From: Sphingomonas sp. Leaf9
GTDB taxonomy: Bacteria; Pseudomonadota; Alphaproteobacteria; Sphingomonadales; Sphingomonadaceae
Reading direction: 5' to 3'
Length of the DNA: 64,000 nt
Assembly: GCF_001421355.1 (NCBI RefSeq)
Contig: NZ_LMKC01000003.1
Span: 558,164-622,163 of the forward strand
The notes below the pieces were generated by a model, which was not told where the DNA came from, ran no database searches, and worked only from the letters and a program-made list of their open reading frames with translations. Within the stretch, counting starts at the first letter, position 1; the number at the start of each line of letters is the position of its first letter. Below are positions 17,961 to 25,876 of the stretch, one piece after another. Both the position numbers and the translations under genes were made by a program.

Positions 17961-18878
17961 ATGAGCCGCACCCCCAATCTGGCAACGCTGCGTCTGTTCA
18001 TGGCGGTGGCCCGCACCAGCAGTTTCAGCGAGGCCGCCCGGTCGGCGAACCTGTCGCAACCCGCGCTCAGCCGGACGATCCGCTTGATGGAGGAGGACAT
18101 GGGTGTCCGCCTGTTCGACCGCAGTTCACGCCATGTCGAGCTGACGAGCGCCGGCGCGATGCTGCTGCCGACGGTCGAGCGGCTGATCGCCGATTTCGAC
18201 CATGCGTTCGCTACGCTGTCCAAGGACCTGACGGGCATGCGCGGGCGGATCGTGATCGGTGCGCTGCCGTCCTTCGCCGCCGCCTCCCTGCCGCACGTCA
18301 TCCGCAGCTACGTTGCAGGCAGTCCCTCGGTCGAAATCGTGATCCGCGACGATATTGCCGGGACGCTTTACCGGCAGCTTCGCGATGGCCAGATCGATCT
18401 GGCGTTCGTTACCGAAATCAACGAACCCGATTACCTGTTCGAACCGCTGTTCGCCGATCGCTGCGTCCTCGCATTCCAATCGGGATCGCCATTCGACATT
18501 ATGGGCGAAGCACCGTGGTCGACGCTGGCGGAGGCACCCTTTTTAGCGATGGCGACCAGCAGCAGTGTTCGCGCCATGTCTGATGCCGCTCTGCTGCGCG
18601 CCGGGATTACGGTTCGTCCTCTGTACGAAGTTTCGCAATTGGTGACGATGGGTGGCCTGCTTGCCGCCGGGCTGGGCGTGACCGTGTTGCCGCATTCCAC
18701 GATCACGATGCTTGCGAACCCCGCGGTTGCCTGGCGCCCGCTGGAGAAGCCGGTCATCGAGCGCAAGATCGGCATCGCGTATCTGAGGCACCGCTCGCTA
18801 TCCCCGGCCGCCGCCGCCTTTCTGTCGCATTGCAGGCTGCTCCACCGCGACGGGCATCTCATTTCAGGCGAACGTTAG
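17961..18878 (+). CDS. LysR-family transcriptional regulator
   Basis: A 305-residue LysR protein. The N-terminal winged helix-turn-helix is clear (LRLFMAVARTSSFSEAA, then LSQPALSRTIRLMEEDMG, residues 9-49), followed by a two-lobe effector domain (~92-295) with GLGVTVLP near residue 235. The ATG at 17961 is preceded by GAGGAAAGG. The gene is divergent from the TBDR of the nine-gene operon, the classic arrangement for a LysR protein that controls that operon. The effector is probably a small aromatic or carboxylic acid released from the operon's substrate, but this is inference. Confidence 0.92.
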   Translation: MSRTPNLATLRLFMAVARTSSFSEAARSANLSQPALSRTIRLMEEDMGVRLFDRSSRHVELTSAGAMLLPTVERLIADFDHAFATLSKDLTGMRGRIVIGALPSFAAASLPHVIRSYVAGSPSVEIVIRDDIAGTLYRQLRDGQIDLAFVTEINEPDYLFEPLFADRCVLAFQSGSPFDIMGEAPWSTLAEAPFLAMATSSSVRAMSDAALLRAGITVRPLYEVSQLVTMGGLLAAGLGVTVLPHSTITMLANPAVAWRPLEKPVIERKIGIAYLRHRSLSPAAAAFLSHCRLLHRDGHLISGER

Positions 18879-19104
18879 AGTAAGGAACGGCTGGGCCGCG
18901 AGCTAGCGAGAGACAAGGCCGAGCGCGACAGCCTAAAAAAGTGGCGGCCTACTTGGTCAGGTTGGTTGTTGGCTGCACGGCGTAGCGTTGTGGCCCCCGG
19001 AAATACTGCCTGTTGTTTGGCTTAGCAAAACACAGTACCGATGAAGAGCAGGCCGCCGATGGCCAGTAGCACGAGCGCCAGTGCCATTGTTCTTTTTGCA
19101 GCTT
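18879..19104. other. Gene-free stretch after the LysR gene
   Basis: No supported gene. A 21-codon minus-strand frame (19022-19087) encodes one hydrophobic segment, MALALVLLAIGGLLFIGTVF, but it has no convincing ribosome site and lies within relic DNA. I see no clear terminator for the LysR gene here. Confidence 0.35.
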
Positions 19105-19255
19105 TTACCGGACCAGCACGCTTCCGCCGTTGGGGGAGAGGGTCTGCCCGGTCATCCATCCCGCGCGGTCGGATAACAGCCATTCGACGCAAGACGCGAT
19201 ATCGTCGGTTTTGCCTACGCGCTTGACCAGCGTCTGCGCAGCTGGTGTCGTCGCG
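19105..19255 (-). pseudogene. C-terminal relic of a short-chain dehydrogenase (relic 1)
   Basis: Reading the minus strand up to the stop at 19105 gives LVKRVGKTDDIASCVEWLL, then SDRAGWMTGQTLSPNGGSVL and VR-stop. This is the usual C-terminus of an SDR (R-x-G-x-x-D-D-I-A, then T-G-Q/E-x-L-x-x-N/D-G-G). Only about 45 residues match. No Rossmann-fold N-terminus or YxxxK active site precedes it, because a second, different SDR end begins immediately upstream. There is no start codon or ribosome site, so I treat it as a dead fragment. Confidence 0.7.
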
Positions 19256-19511
19256 TCAGAGCAGGCCGACCGGCGCGACAGTCCGTCCGCTGTCCACCGT
19301 CAGCTCGGCGCCGGTAATGAAGCTCGCTTGGTCGGACAGCGGGAAGGCGCCGGCCTTTGCCCTCCCCTGCCTCGCCGATTCGTCCAAGCGGTACTTTCTT
19401 GCGCAGCGCCCGCGCGCCAATTTTGCCGACCACCTCACGGATCATCGCTGTATCGATAGGCCCCGGCACGACCAGATTGACGCGAATGGCATCGAAGGCG
19501 CGTTCGGCCGC
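19256..19511 (-). pseudogene. Frameshifted C-terminal relic of a second short-chain dehydrogenase (relic 2)
   Basis: The minus strand encodes FDAIRVNLVVPGPIDTAM and KKVPLGRIGEAGE in one frame. It then switches frame to AFPLSDQASFITGAELTVDS and GRTVAPVGLL-stop (stop at 19256). Together these are the last ~80 residues of an SDR, broken by a frameshift near 19350-19370. The fragment begins directly next to the beta-lactamase stop codon (19518), so the N-terminal two thirds were lost, probably when the neighbouring DNA was joined. The family call is firm; function is lost. Confidence 0.75.
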
Positions 19512-19517
19512 GGCGGT

Positions 19518-20384
19518 TCACCGCGAAGGCGTCTGCCACTGGACGACGAGTCGGGCGATCTTGCGCAGCACCGCTTCCTGATCCGCCAATTCCGATCCCG
19601 GCGCGGCGTAATAGACGCTGAGCAGAAGGGGGGCCGCAGCAGGGCGCCGGGCGAAGGCGAAGTCGTTGCAGATGCCGTCACCCGTGCCGCTTCGGTCGCC
19701 CGAGACCCAGTTAGCCGGGAAACCGGCACGCAACCGCGTACGACCGAGGACGTTCCCGGCCATCCATCCTTCCCACTGTCGCTGTGCAAAGCTCGGGAGG
19801 ATCGTGCCGAGCATGATCTGCCGAACCGCCTTGGTCACCGCGCGCGGTGACGTGCTATCCGCTGGCAGGGGGTGCCCGGTCAAATCCCCCTCGTAATGGT
19901 CGATGCGGGAGACGGTGTCGCCGATGCTGCGCAGAAAAGCGGTGAGCCGGGCCGGGCCGCCGGCACGGCGCATGAGCAGATTGGCCGCGGTGTTATCGCT
20001 GCGGTACATGATCGCTTCGCACAACTCGCCGACGCTCATCGTCCCACGCGCGACATTGGCCTGCGTCACCGGTGATGCGGGTATCAGGTCCGATGGCTGA
20101 TAGCGAACCGGGGCATCCAGACTGCCCCGTCCCTTTGCCACGTCCAACAGTATCATCGCCGACAGCAGCCCCTTGAAGCTGCTCATCAATTTGAAGCGCT
20201 CGTCGGCCCGGTATGCGAGCGAGCGTCCGGTCTGCGTATCCAGGGCAAAGATGCCCAGTCGCCCACCATGCAACTGTTCCACATTCGCAAACGACGTTGC
20301 GGGGTCGTGGGATTGGGCATGCCCCTGACCGGCTAGCGTCAATGACGCGCCGCCAACGATGAACACCCGGCGATTGACCGTCAT
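19518..20384 (-). CDS. Class A beta-lactamase with Tat-type signal peptide
   Basis: A 288-residue class A serine beta-lactamase. The motifs are Ser68-S-F-Lys71 (S70xxK73 in standard numbering), Ser129-Asp-Asn131 (the SDN loop), Glu165 in YEGDLT (E166), and Arg231-Ser-Gly (position 234-236, normally KTG/KSG; RSG is known from CARB-type enzymes). Standard position 170, usually Asn, appears to be Thr. The N-terminus NRRVFIVGG plus a hydrophobic stretch looks like a Tat signal, so the enzyme would be folded before export to the periplasm. The start at 20384 follows an AGG site. Upstream lies a truncated LysR relic, so any former AmpR-like control may be gone. Activity and spectrum cannot be predicted. 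Confidence 0.88.
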   Translation of the reverse strand: MTVNRRVFIVGGASLTLAGQGHAQSHDPATSFANVEQLHGGRLGIFALDTQTGRSLAYRADERFKLMSSFKGLLSAMILLDVAKGRGSLDAPVRYQPSDLIPASPVTQANVARGTMSVGELCEAIMYRSDNTAANLLMRRAGGPARLTAFLRSIGDTVSRIDHYEGDLTGHPLPADSTSPRAVTKAVRQIMLGTILPSFAQRQWEGWMAGNVLGRTRLRAGFPANWVSGDRSGTGDGICNDFAFARRPAAAPLLLSVYYAAPGSELADQEAVLRKIARLVVQWQTPSR

Positions 20385-20556
20385 ACGCGCGTTAACCTCC
20401 ACGACTCTCACCGCCGCCTTCTGCCCGAGGTGACGCCGCGACGCTACCGCACCCCCGTATCCACGGCTTTTCTGGCTGCGCGTGCACTCGGAGAAGCACT
20501 GTTCCACTGCGTCTTTTCCAGCGCAGCCAGCACGCTGCGTCTCTCCCCGATATCGA

Positions 20557-20910
20557 TCAGGCCAATAACGAGGCGGCCGGCGCTGCTGGTGCCGGATCGA
20601 CCGACACCGGATCGGCTGAATCCAGCCAGTCCCTGACGACGCCGAGCAGCGCCTCTTCGAAAACCCGCACGGCTGCGGTGGGTCGGCTTTCCCCACGAAC
20701 CTGATACAATGGAACGGCTGGAAGCATGGGAAGCCCTATATCGGAAGCGTCCCGTGCCATGAGGTTTACCGGGAGGCCAATTCTGGTCCGCACCGTGATC
20801 CCGCGGCCGGCAGCGGTCGCCGCCCACACGCTGGAAAGGCTAGGCCTCGCAGGCAAAACCCTGACGTCATTGGCGTCTTGTAGCTCGCTCGCGCGGTGCT
20901 GCCGGGCATG
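20557..20910 (-). pseudogene. Headless LysR-family regulator relic
   Basis: The minus-strand frame reads LSSVWAATAAGRGITVRTRI, GLPVNLMARD, DIGLPMLPAVPLYQVRGE and VFEEALLGVVRDWL, which is the second lobe of a LysR effector domain (compare the usual W-A-A-V-A-A-G-L-G-I-T-V-R-T-x-x-G-L-P). The winged-helix DNA-binding domain and first lobe are absent: the frame instead runs into the 3' end of the adenine-deaminase gene. It lies upstream of, and in the same direction as, the beta-lactamase. It is probably an inactive remnant left by a deletion or recombination next to the deaminase gene. Confidence 0.6.
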
Positions 20911-20920
20911 GTGGCCCGAT

Positions 20921-21967
20921 TTAGCCGGGAAGCACAAAAGGGAAGGTATGAGGTTCAGCGTAGCCCTGCCGCGCGACATAATGCGTCAACTCAGTCAGCA
21001 GGCGTGATCGTTCGTCCGGCGCAAGGAAGGCAGCCTCGATCCCATTGCGGACAAGACCAATCAGATCCTTAACCGACAGGTCGAGAGCCTCGCGGCACGC
21101 CAGCAAATTCTCCGTCACATAGCCGCCGAAATATGGCGGATCGTCGGAGTTGACCGTCACATGCAGGCCCGTCGCCATCATCGCCTTGAGCGGATGCTGC
21201 TTCAGGTCCGTCACGACCTTCAGCCGCAGATTGGAAAGCGGACAGACGGTTAGCGGAATACGCCGATCGGCCAGATCGGCAACCAGATCGGGATCGTCGA
21301 GGCAGGCATTACCGTGATCGATGCGATCCACCGCCAGCACTTCCATCGCCTCGCGGACATAGGCGGCTGGCCCTTCCTCCCCAGCGTGTACGCACGTGCG
21401 GAAGCCGCGTTCCCGAGCAATCCGGTAGAACTGGGCGAAACGCGATGGCGGATTGCCGCGTTCCGCCCCGCCCATGCCGACGCCGACTACCTGGTCCCGC
21501 CACGGCATGATCTGGTCTAGGATAGCAATGGCGTCGGCCTCGCTGCGGTGACGGTGGACGCTGATGAGCAGGCCCGCGCTGATACCTGCCTGTGCATCCG
21601 TGATCGCATCCAGCACACCGTTCATCAAAGCCTTGATCGGCACGCCTCGTTCGGTGAAGCTCTGGGGGCCGATAAACATTTCGGCATGGACCACGCCATC
21701 GGCATGGGCGCGATTGAGGTACGCCCGCGTCACGTCATGGAAATCGGCCTGCGTGACCAGCACGCGACATCCCTCGAAATACAGGTCGAGGAAGGACTGC
21801 AAGTTCTCGAACCGGTAGGCCGCACGAAGCGCATCGGCTGTCTCCCAGCGAAGCGGGATGCCGTTCCGCTGAGCGAGCGTCATCATCAGCTCAGGCTCGA
21901 TGCTGCCTTCCAGGTGCATGTGCAGATCGGTCTTGGGTAGACCGCGCACGAACGTCTCGATATCCAT
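20921..21967 (-). CDS. Adenine deaminase-type enzyme (adenosine/adenine deaminase family)
   Basis: A 348-residue member of the adenosine deaminase superfamily. Zinc ligands are in TDLHMHLEGS (13-22), with RTCVHAGEEGP, RIDHGNACL and NSDDPPYFGGY further on. The SDDP-x-YFGGY form marks the adenine aminohydrolase branch rather than true adenosine deaminase (usually TDDPxxSG), so the expected reaction is adenine to hypoxanthine in the cytoplasm. The chosen ATG at 21967 gives the canonical N-terminus; an upstream ATG adding 16 residues is possible, as neither has a strong ribosome site. The protein is slightly longer than usual for the branch (~315-340). It is divergent from a GNAT gene. Confidence 0.87.
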   Translation of the reverse strand: MDIETFVRGLPKTDLHMHLEGSIEPELMMTLAQRNGIPLRWETADALRAAYRFENLQSFLDLYFEGCRVLVTQADFHDVTRAYLNRAHADGVVHAEMFIGPQSFTERGVPIKALMNGVLDAITDAQAGISAGLLISVHRHRSEADAIAILDQIMPWRDQVVGVGMGGAERGNPPSRFAQFYRIARERGFRTCVHAGEEGPAAYVREAMEVLAVDRIDHGNACLDDPDLVADLADRRIPLTVCPLSNLRLKVVTDLKQHPLKAMMATGLHVTVNSDDPPYFGGYVTENLLACREALDLSVKDLIGLVRNGIEAAFLAPDERSRLLTELTHYVARQGYAEPHTFPFVLPG

Positions 21968-22123
21968 CGGCGAGGTATAGCAAGTCGATGCGGGATCGAT
22001 AATGGCACAGGTCATTTTCGAATGCAGGTCGATAGAACAGGAAAATTGCCCGTTTCCCCGTTTCTCCATCCCATTGGGGAAATGGGCTGCCGGGGCAGCG
22101 TGCCGCTGTGGTAGTCCCGCCGC

Positions 22124-22894
22124 ATGACGATCTTTCCCAAGCCCGTTCTGGAGTACCGGCATGAAGTGTTTGCCGGCGACGGCAGCTCGACATGGACGGT
22201 AAGCGAGAAGCTGAACCCAAAACGTCCGGCGATGATGCTGGAGGGGATGGACGGATCGGTGCGAACCGTATTGCGCCCCGAGCTGGTCGACCGGATTGGT
22301 CCCCATGCGGCAAGTGCCACGTCGATCGCCGGCATTCAGGACCAATTGGCACGCGGCGGCGTTAGCCTGCACGATCCGGATTATCTGTTCTACCTTCCCG
22401 CCGGCACCTGCATCGCACCGGATCGATCGGTAGCCGCGCGTCGCCTCACGATCGAGGATCGCACTGCATTCGAGGCGTTCCAAGCCGATGCATCGGAGCA
22501 GGACCGCGACGATGCGTTCGTGGAGATCGATCACTGGGCGGTGTTCGGTTGCTTTGACGGCGATCGATTGGTCAGCGTCGCCAGCGCATGCCTTTGGGAC
22601 GGCGCTCCGGTCGCGGACCTGGGCGTGCTGACGCTTCCCGACGTTCGGGGAAGAGGGTTCGCACGCGCGGTCGTCCCGGCGATCAGCGATTTCTCGCGGC
22701 GACAGGGATATGAGCCGCAGTATCGTTGCCAGCTCGATAACCTCGCATCCGTCGCCCTCGCCAAATCGTGCGGCTTTGCGCTGTTCGGCAAGTGGATCGT
22801 GGCATCCGACGTGCCCGATCCCATTACGGCTTCAAGGTCGCGCATTCGTAATTCTCGATCTCGCCTGCTGTTCCTTTGGTGGAACGATGGGTGA
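22124..22894 (+). CDS. GNAT-family N-acetyltransferase
   Basis: A 256-residue protein. The first ~105 residues form a domain I cannot assign, and residues ~108-245 form a GNAT fold with the acetyl-CoA-binding region LGVLTLPDVRGRGFARAVV (beta4/alpha3, RGxGxA-type loop) and a late NLASVALAKSCGF, matching the usual N-x-x-A/S-x-x-x-Y/x-x-x-G-F motif. It transfers an acetyl group from acetyl-CoA to an unknown amine in the cytoplasm. It is divergent from the adenine-deaminase gene, 156 bases away, and followed by the HSL-type hydrolase. There is no clear operon link to either. Confidence 0.82.
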   Translation: MTIFPKPVLEYRHEVFAGDGSSTWTVSEKLNPKRPAMMLEGMDGSVRTVLRPELVDRIGPHAASATSIAGIQDQLARGGVSLHDPDYLFYLPAGTCIAPDRSVAARRLTIEDRTAFEAFQADASEQDRDDAFVEIDHWAVFGCFDGDRLVSVASACLWDGAPVADLGVLTLPDVRGRGFARAVVPAISDFSRRQGYEPQYRCQLDNLASVALAKSCGFALFGKWIVASDVPDPITASRSRIRNSRSRLLFLWWNDG

Positions 22895-22974
22895 GGAGAT
22901 AAGGAGGCACCCATGGGCGATCCGACTTCTTGCGCTCACCTGTAACCTGTTGGCATTGAGAGTAGCGTAACGAC

Positions 22975-23961
22975 ATGAGCGATCAAAAACACGGTGTCGC
23001 GGTCCAAAGCCGTCGCATTCCCTTTCCAGCATCCATCAGTCCCGAGGCGCGCGACAGCCTCGAACGGCAGGTGAACGACGACGGCGTGCCGCTGAACGCG
23101 CTTTATGCGATGCCGCTTCCCGACGATTATGCCGGGTGGATGAAGGTGAAGGCCGCGGCGGACGGGCACTATGCGGCGGCGGTCAAGGCACTCGCTGGCA
23201 CGTTGCGGGCAACCGTACAGACGATCCTGACCGATACCGCCACGATCCACATCGCGACGCCCGAAACCACGCAGCAACCGGGTTGCGCCTATCTCGATTT
23301 CCATGGCGGTGCGCTGGTGGTGGGCGGCGGTGAGGCTTGCCGGGCACAGGCCCGGATGCAGGCCGACCAGCATGGAGTGGTTTGCCACGGCGTCGATTAC
23401 CGAATGCCGCCCGAGCATCCCTATCCGGCTGCGCTGGATGATGCATTGGCGGCCTATCGCTATGTGCTGGAACGCCATTCGCCGTCACGCATCATCGTGG
23501 GCGGACGATCGGCGGGCGGTAATATCGCGGCGGCAATGCTGCTACGCGGTCGGGACGAAGGGCTGCCCATGCCCGCCGGGATGATCCTCCTGTCGCCAGA
23601 GGTGGATTTGACCGAATCCGGTGACAGCTTCGAAGTGAACCAGATGGTCGATGTGGTGCTGCCTGGTTCGCTGATGCGGAACAACCAGCTATATGCCGGC
23701 AGCGCCGATCTGTCGCATCCGTACCTATCCCCGCTGTTCGGCGATCTCACCGGCTTTCCACCGACCTTCCTCCAGTCGGGGACGCGGGACCTTTTCCTGT
23801 CCAACGCGGTACGTATGCACCGCGCACTGCGCCTGGCGGACGTGAAGGCCGAACTGCACGTCTTCGAGGCGATGCCGCACGGCGGGTTTCAAGGAAACAC
23901 ACCCGAAGATCGAGAGCTGGCGAGCGAGGTGTCGCGGTTTGCCAAGGCTATTTGGTGTTGA
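22975..23961 (+). CDS. HSL-type alpha/beta-hydrolase (esterase)
   Basis: A 328-residue esterase of the hormone-sensitive-lipase group. The oxyanion motif is HGG (110-112), the nucleophile is Ser179 in GGRSAGGN, the acid is in TRDLFLSNAV and the base is the histidine in MPHGGF. DYRMPPEHPYPAALDD is the typical family segment between them. There is no signal peptide, so it is cytoplasmic. Such enzymes hydrolyse short acyl esters, lactones or drug-like esters. It stands alone on the plus strand, 80 bases after the GNAT gene and convergent with the HxlR gene. Confidence 0.9.
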   Translation: MSDQKHGVAVQSRRIPFPASISPEARDSLERQVNDDGVPLNALYAMPLPDDYAGWMKVKAAADGHYAAAVKALAGTLRATVQTILTDTATIHIATPETTQQPGCAYLDFHGGALVVGGGEACRAQARMQADQHGVVCHGVDYRMPPEHPYPAALDDALAAYRYVLERHSPSRIIVGGRSAGGNIAAAMLLRGRDEGLPMPAGMILLSPEVDLTESGDSFEVNQMVDVVLPGSLMRNNQLYAGSADLSHPYLSPLFGDLTGFPPTFLQSGTRDLFLSNAVRMHRALRLADVKAELHVFEAMPHGGFQGNTPEDRELASEVSRFAKAIWC

Positions 23962-23991
23962 GGCCTTTGGCGGCGGGGTCGGCTTTTGGGT

Positions 23992-24351
23992 TCAGTCGGC
24001 CGAGCCGTCATAGCGACGTCGTGCGGATTCGACCTCGGCGACGTGATCCTGCGTCCAGCTATCCAGCGCCTGGAACAGCGGGCCGAGCGTCCGGCCCAGT
24101 GGCGTAATCGCATATTCGACGGCGATCACCGCTTCGGTCGTCACCGTCCGGTGCAGCAACCCGTTCCGCTCCAGTCGCCGCAGCGTCTTGGTCAGCGAGG
24201 TCTGGGTGATGCCGTCCAGCGACCGGCGCAGCGCGTTGAACCGGAGCGGTCCCGGGCATAGCGCGCCAAGGATCAACGCAGTCCATTTGTCGGCGATCTG
24301 GTCAAGCAGCACGCGACTGGTGAAAGGCGACGATGACGTTTCGCTTGGCAT
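23992..24351 (-). CDS. HxlR-family transcriptional regulator
   Basis: About 119 residues of winged-helix HxlR type: IADKWTALILGALCPGPLRF, NALRRSLDGITQTSLTKTLR and LGRTLGPLFQALDSW are the family's sequence marks. There is no sensor domain; the family often responds to aldehydes or electrophiles and represses a divergent gene. The ATG at 24351 was preferred; a TTG at 24363 would add four residues. It is divergent from the crotonase gene, and an 8-bp inverted repeat lies in the gap, so it probably controls that gene and itself. Confidence 0.9.
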   Translation of the reverse strand: MPSETSSSPFTSRVLLDQIADKWTALILGALCPGPLRFNALRRSLDGITQTSLTKTLRRLERNGLLHRTVTTEAVIAVEYAITPLGRTLGPLFQALDSWTQDHVAEVESARRRYDGSAD

Positions 24352-24366
24352 AGGTTCACCCAAGGA

Positions 24367-24404
24367 TACCTGGTCGCTTGATAGTGCCTGATTGATACCA
24401 GGTA
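24367..24404. promoter_or_regulatory. Candidate HxlR operator (inverted repeat)
   Basis: Perfect 8-bp arms TACCTGGT (24367-24374) and ACCAGGTA (24397-24404) are centred 30 bp apart, about three helical turns, in the 89-base gap between the HxlR gene and the crotonase gene. A further partial TACCTG follows at 24414. The arrangement fits binding by two dimers or by one on each arm. It is a prediction from symmetry and position. Confidence 0.55.
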
Positions 24405-24440
24405 CGCAATCGCTACCTGTGTCGCATCAGGAGATGATGC

Positions 24441-25283
24441 ATGACCTATTCCGATTTCGCGACGTTGCGGGTGACGCCATCCAGCGGCGTGGCGCACGTC
24501 GTAATCGACAACCCACCGCTCAACCTGCTCGACGCGCGGCTGATGACCGACCTCGATACGTTTGCCGCGCGCGTCAGGGATGAAGATGCGATCCGGGTGA
24601 TCGTGTTCGCGAGCGCCGACCCGGATTTCTTCGTTCCCCATGGCGACATGGCGTTCGTCGATAACCCGTCGGCCTTTGCCGACCTCGCGATCGGCACGGA
24701 CCAGGACGCTCGTCTGAACCCGATGCAGCGGCTGTTCGAACGGCTGCGCACGTTGCCGCAGGTCACCATCGGCAAGCTGGCAGGAAAGGCGCGCGGGGGT
24801 GGTGCGGAGTTGCTGCAGGCGCTCGACATGCGCTTCGCCAGTCTGGAGCGCGGTGCGATGGCGCAGATGGAGGCACCGACCGGGATCATTCCCGGTGCCG
24901 GCGGCACCGTCTATCTGCCGCGCCTGGTCGGGCGGGCACGCGCGCTCGAAATCATCCTCGGCGCCGACTTGATCGATGCCGCAACCGCCGAGCGTTACGG
25001 CTGGATCAACCGCGCGGTGCCTGACGTAGAACTCGATGCTTTCGTCGACCGGTTGGCGCAGGATATCGCGGCACTCCCCGATGGCGTGATCGCGGCAGCG
25101 AAGGCGGCGGTCGATGCGAACTTCGTCGATCCGCTCGACGCGCTGCTGGTCCAGAACACGCTGTTGAGTGAGACCTTTGCACGACCGGCTGCGGCCGAGT
25201 TGACGCGCCGGGCGCTGGCGAACGGCGCGCAGACACGCGACGGTGAACGCAACCTCGAAGCCATCCTGCACCCGCGCCGCTGA
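24441..25283 (+). CDS. Enoyl-CoA hydratase/isomerase (crotonase) family protein
   Basis: A 280-residue crotonase-fold protein. It has the N-terminal VVIDNPPLNLLDARLM, the oxyanion-hole segment KARGGGAELLQALDMRFA (~112-130), and the second catalytic region MEAPTGIIPGAGGTVYLPRLVG. An AGGAG ribosome site precedes the ATG. Family members hydrate, isomerise or cleave acyl-CoA thioesters. The first catalytic Glu of classic enoyl-CoA hydratase is not obvious, so hydratase activity should not be assumed. It is divergent from an HxlR regulator with an inverted repeat between them, suggesting inducible expression. Confidence 0.87.
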   Translation: MTYSDFATLRVTPSSGVAHVVIDNPPLNLLDARLMTDLDTFAARVRDEDAIRVIVFASADPDFFVPHGDMAFVDNPSAFADLAIGTDQDARLNPMQRLFERLRTLPQVTIGKLAGKARGGGAELLQALDMRFASLERGAMAQMEAPTGIIPGAGGTVYLPRLVGRARALEIILGADLIDAATAERYGWINRAVPDVELDAFVDRLAQDIAALPDGVIAAAKAAVDANFVDPLDALLVQNTLLSETFARPAAAELTRRALANGAQTRDGERNLEAILHPRR

Positions 25284-25299
25284 CGGTCGGCCCGCCGCG

Positions 25300-25773
25300 T
25301 CAGGCGGTCGCTCCCTCATCCTGCTCATCGGCTTCGAGGTTCCCGATCAGCCGGTGCAGCAGGGTGACGAGGATATCAGTCTCCAGCGCGCTGAACCCGC
25401 GCAGCGCGCGCGCATTCTTGCCCAGCAGTACTTCGCGCCCGATCGCGGCGATGGCCTGCCCGCGTTCGGTCAGCGCGATAACCGCCGATCGGCGGTCGCT
25501 TTCGTGCGGCGTGCGGGCGATCAGGCCCATCGTTTCGAGCCGCCCGAGCAGCGCCACCATTGCCGGCTGCTTCACCGCCGACGCACACACCAGGTCGCGC
25601 TGCGCCATCGGCCCTTTCCACGACAGCAGCATGACCGGCCCGATCAGCGCCAGCGTCACCCCGTGCGGCCGCAACGCCGCATCGACCACGCGGTTGAAGA
25701 CCGTCGCGGCATGATTGGCGAGATAGCCCGGCGCGGCGATCGCCTCGGGATGGATGTCGGTCCGGTCGGTCAT
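25300..25773 (-). CDS. MarR-family transcriptional regulator
   Basis: A 157-residue MarR-type winged-helix protein. The DNA-binding region includes VKQPAMVALLGRLETMGLI and ARTPHESDRRSAVIALTERG, whose D-x-R-x wing is the family hallmark. An N-terminal and a C-terminal helix would form the dimer interface. It is divergent from the FAD monooxygenase gene 103 bases away, the usual arrangement for a MarR repressor of a flavoenzyme acting on aromatic or toxic compounds. It is convergent with the crotonase gene. The ligand is unknown. Confidence 0.9.
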   Translation of the reverse strand: MTDRTDIHPEAIAAPGYLANHAATVFNRVVDAALRPHGVTLALIGPVMLLSWKGPMAQRDLVCASAVKQPAMVALLGRLETMGLIARTPHESDRRSAVIALTERGQAIAAIGREVLLGKNARALRGFSALETDILVTLLHRLIGNLEADEQDEGATA

Positions 25774-25824
25774 GGCACACCGTAGGGCGGTGACGGCAGC
25801 GAGATCAATGCGTCAAGATGTAAC

Positions 25825-25836
25825 ATCATACGTGAT
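25825..25836. promoter_or_regulatory. Candidate MarR operator
   Basis: ATCA-TACG-TGAT forms a short perfect dyad in an AT-rich block between the MarR gene and the FAD monooxygenase gene. The flanking GTGATAT string recurs in the promoter of the VOC-protein gene (27580-27600, minus strand). The site is proposed from position and symmetry only. Confidence 0.4.
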
Positions 25837-25876
25837 ATATTTGTTCAAGCTCCATTCCCGTTGGAGGTTGTTGGAC

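Noticed and set aside
19022..19087. 21-codon minus-strand frame with one hydrophobic segment
   Set aside because: It lies in relic DNA, lacks a ribosome site and has no homologous context; chance cannot be excluded.
20444..20827. Minus-strand frame of 127 codons upstream of the beta-lactamase
   Set aside because: It is out of frame with, and overlaps, the LysR relic, whose frame gives the recognisable protein sequence.
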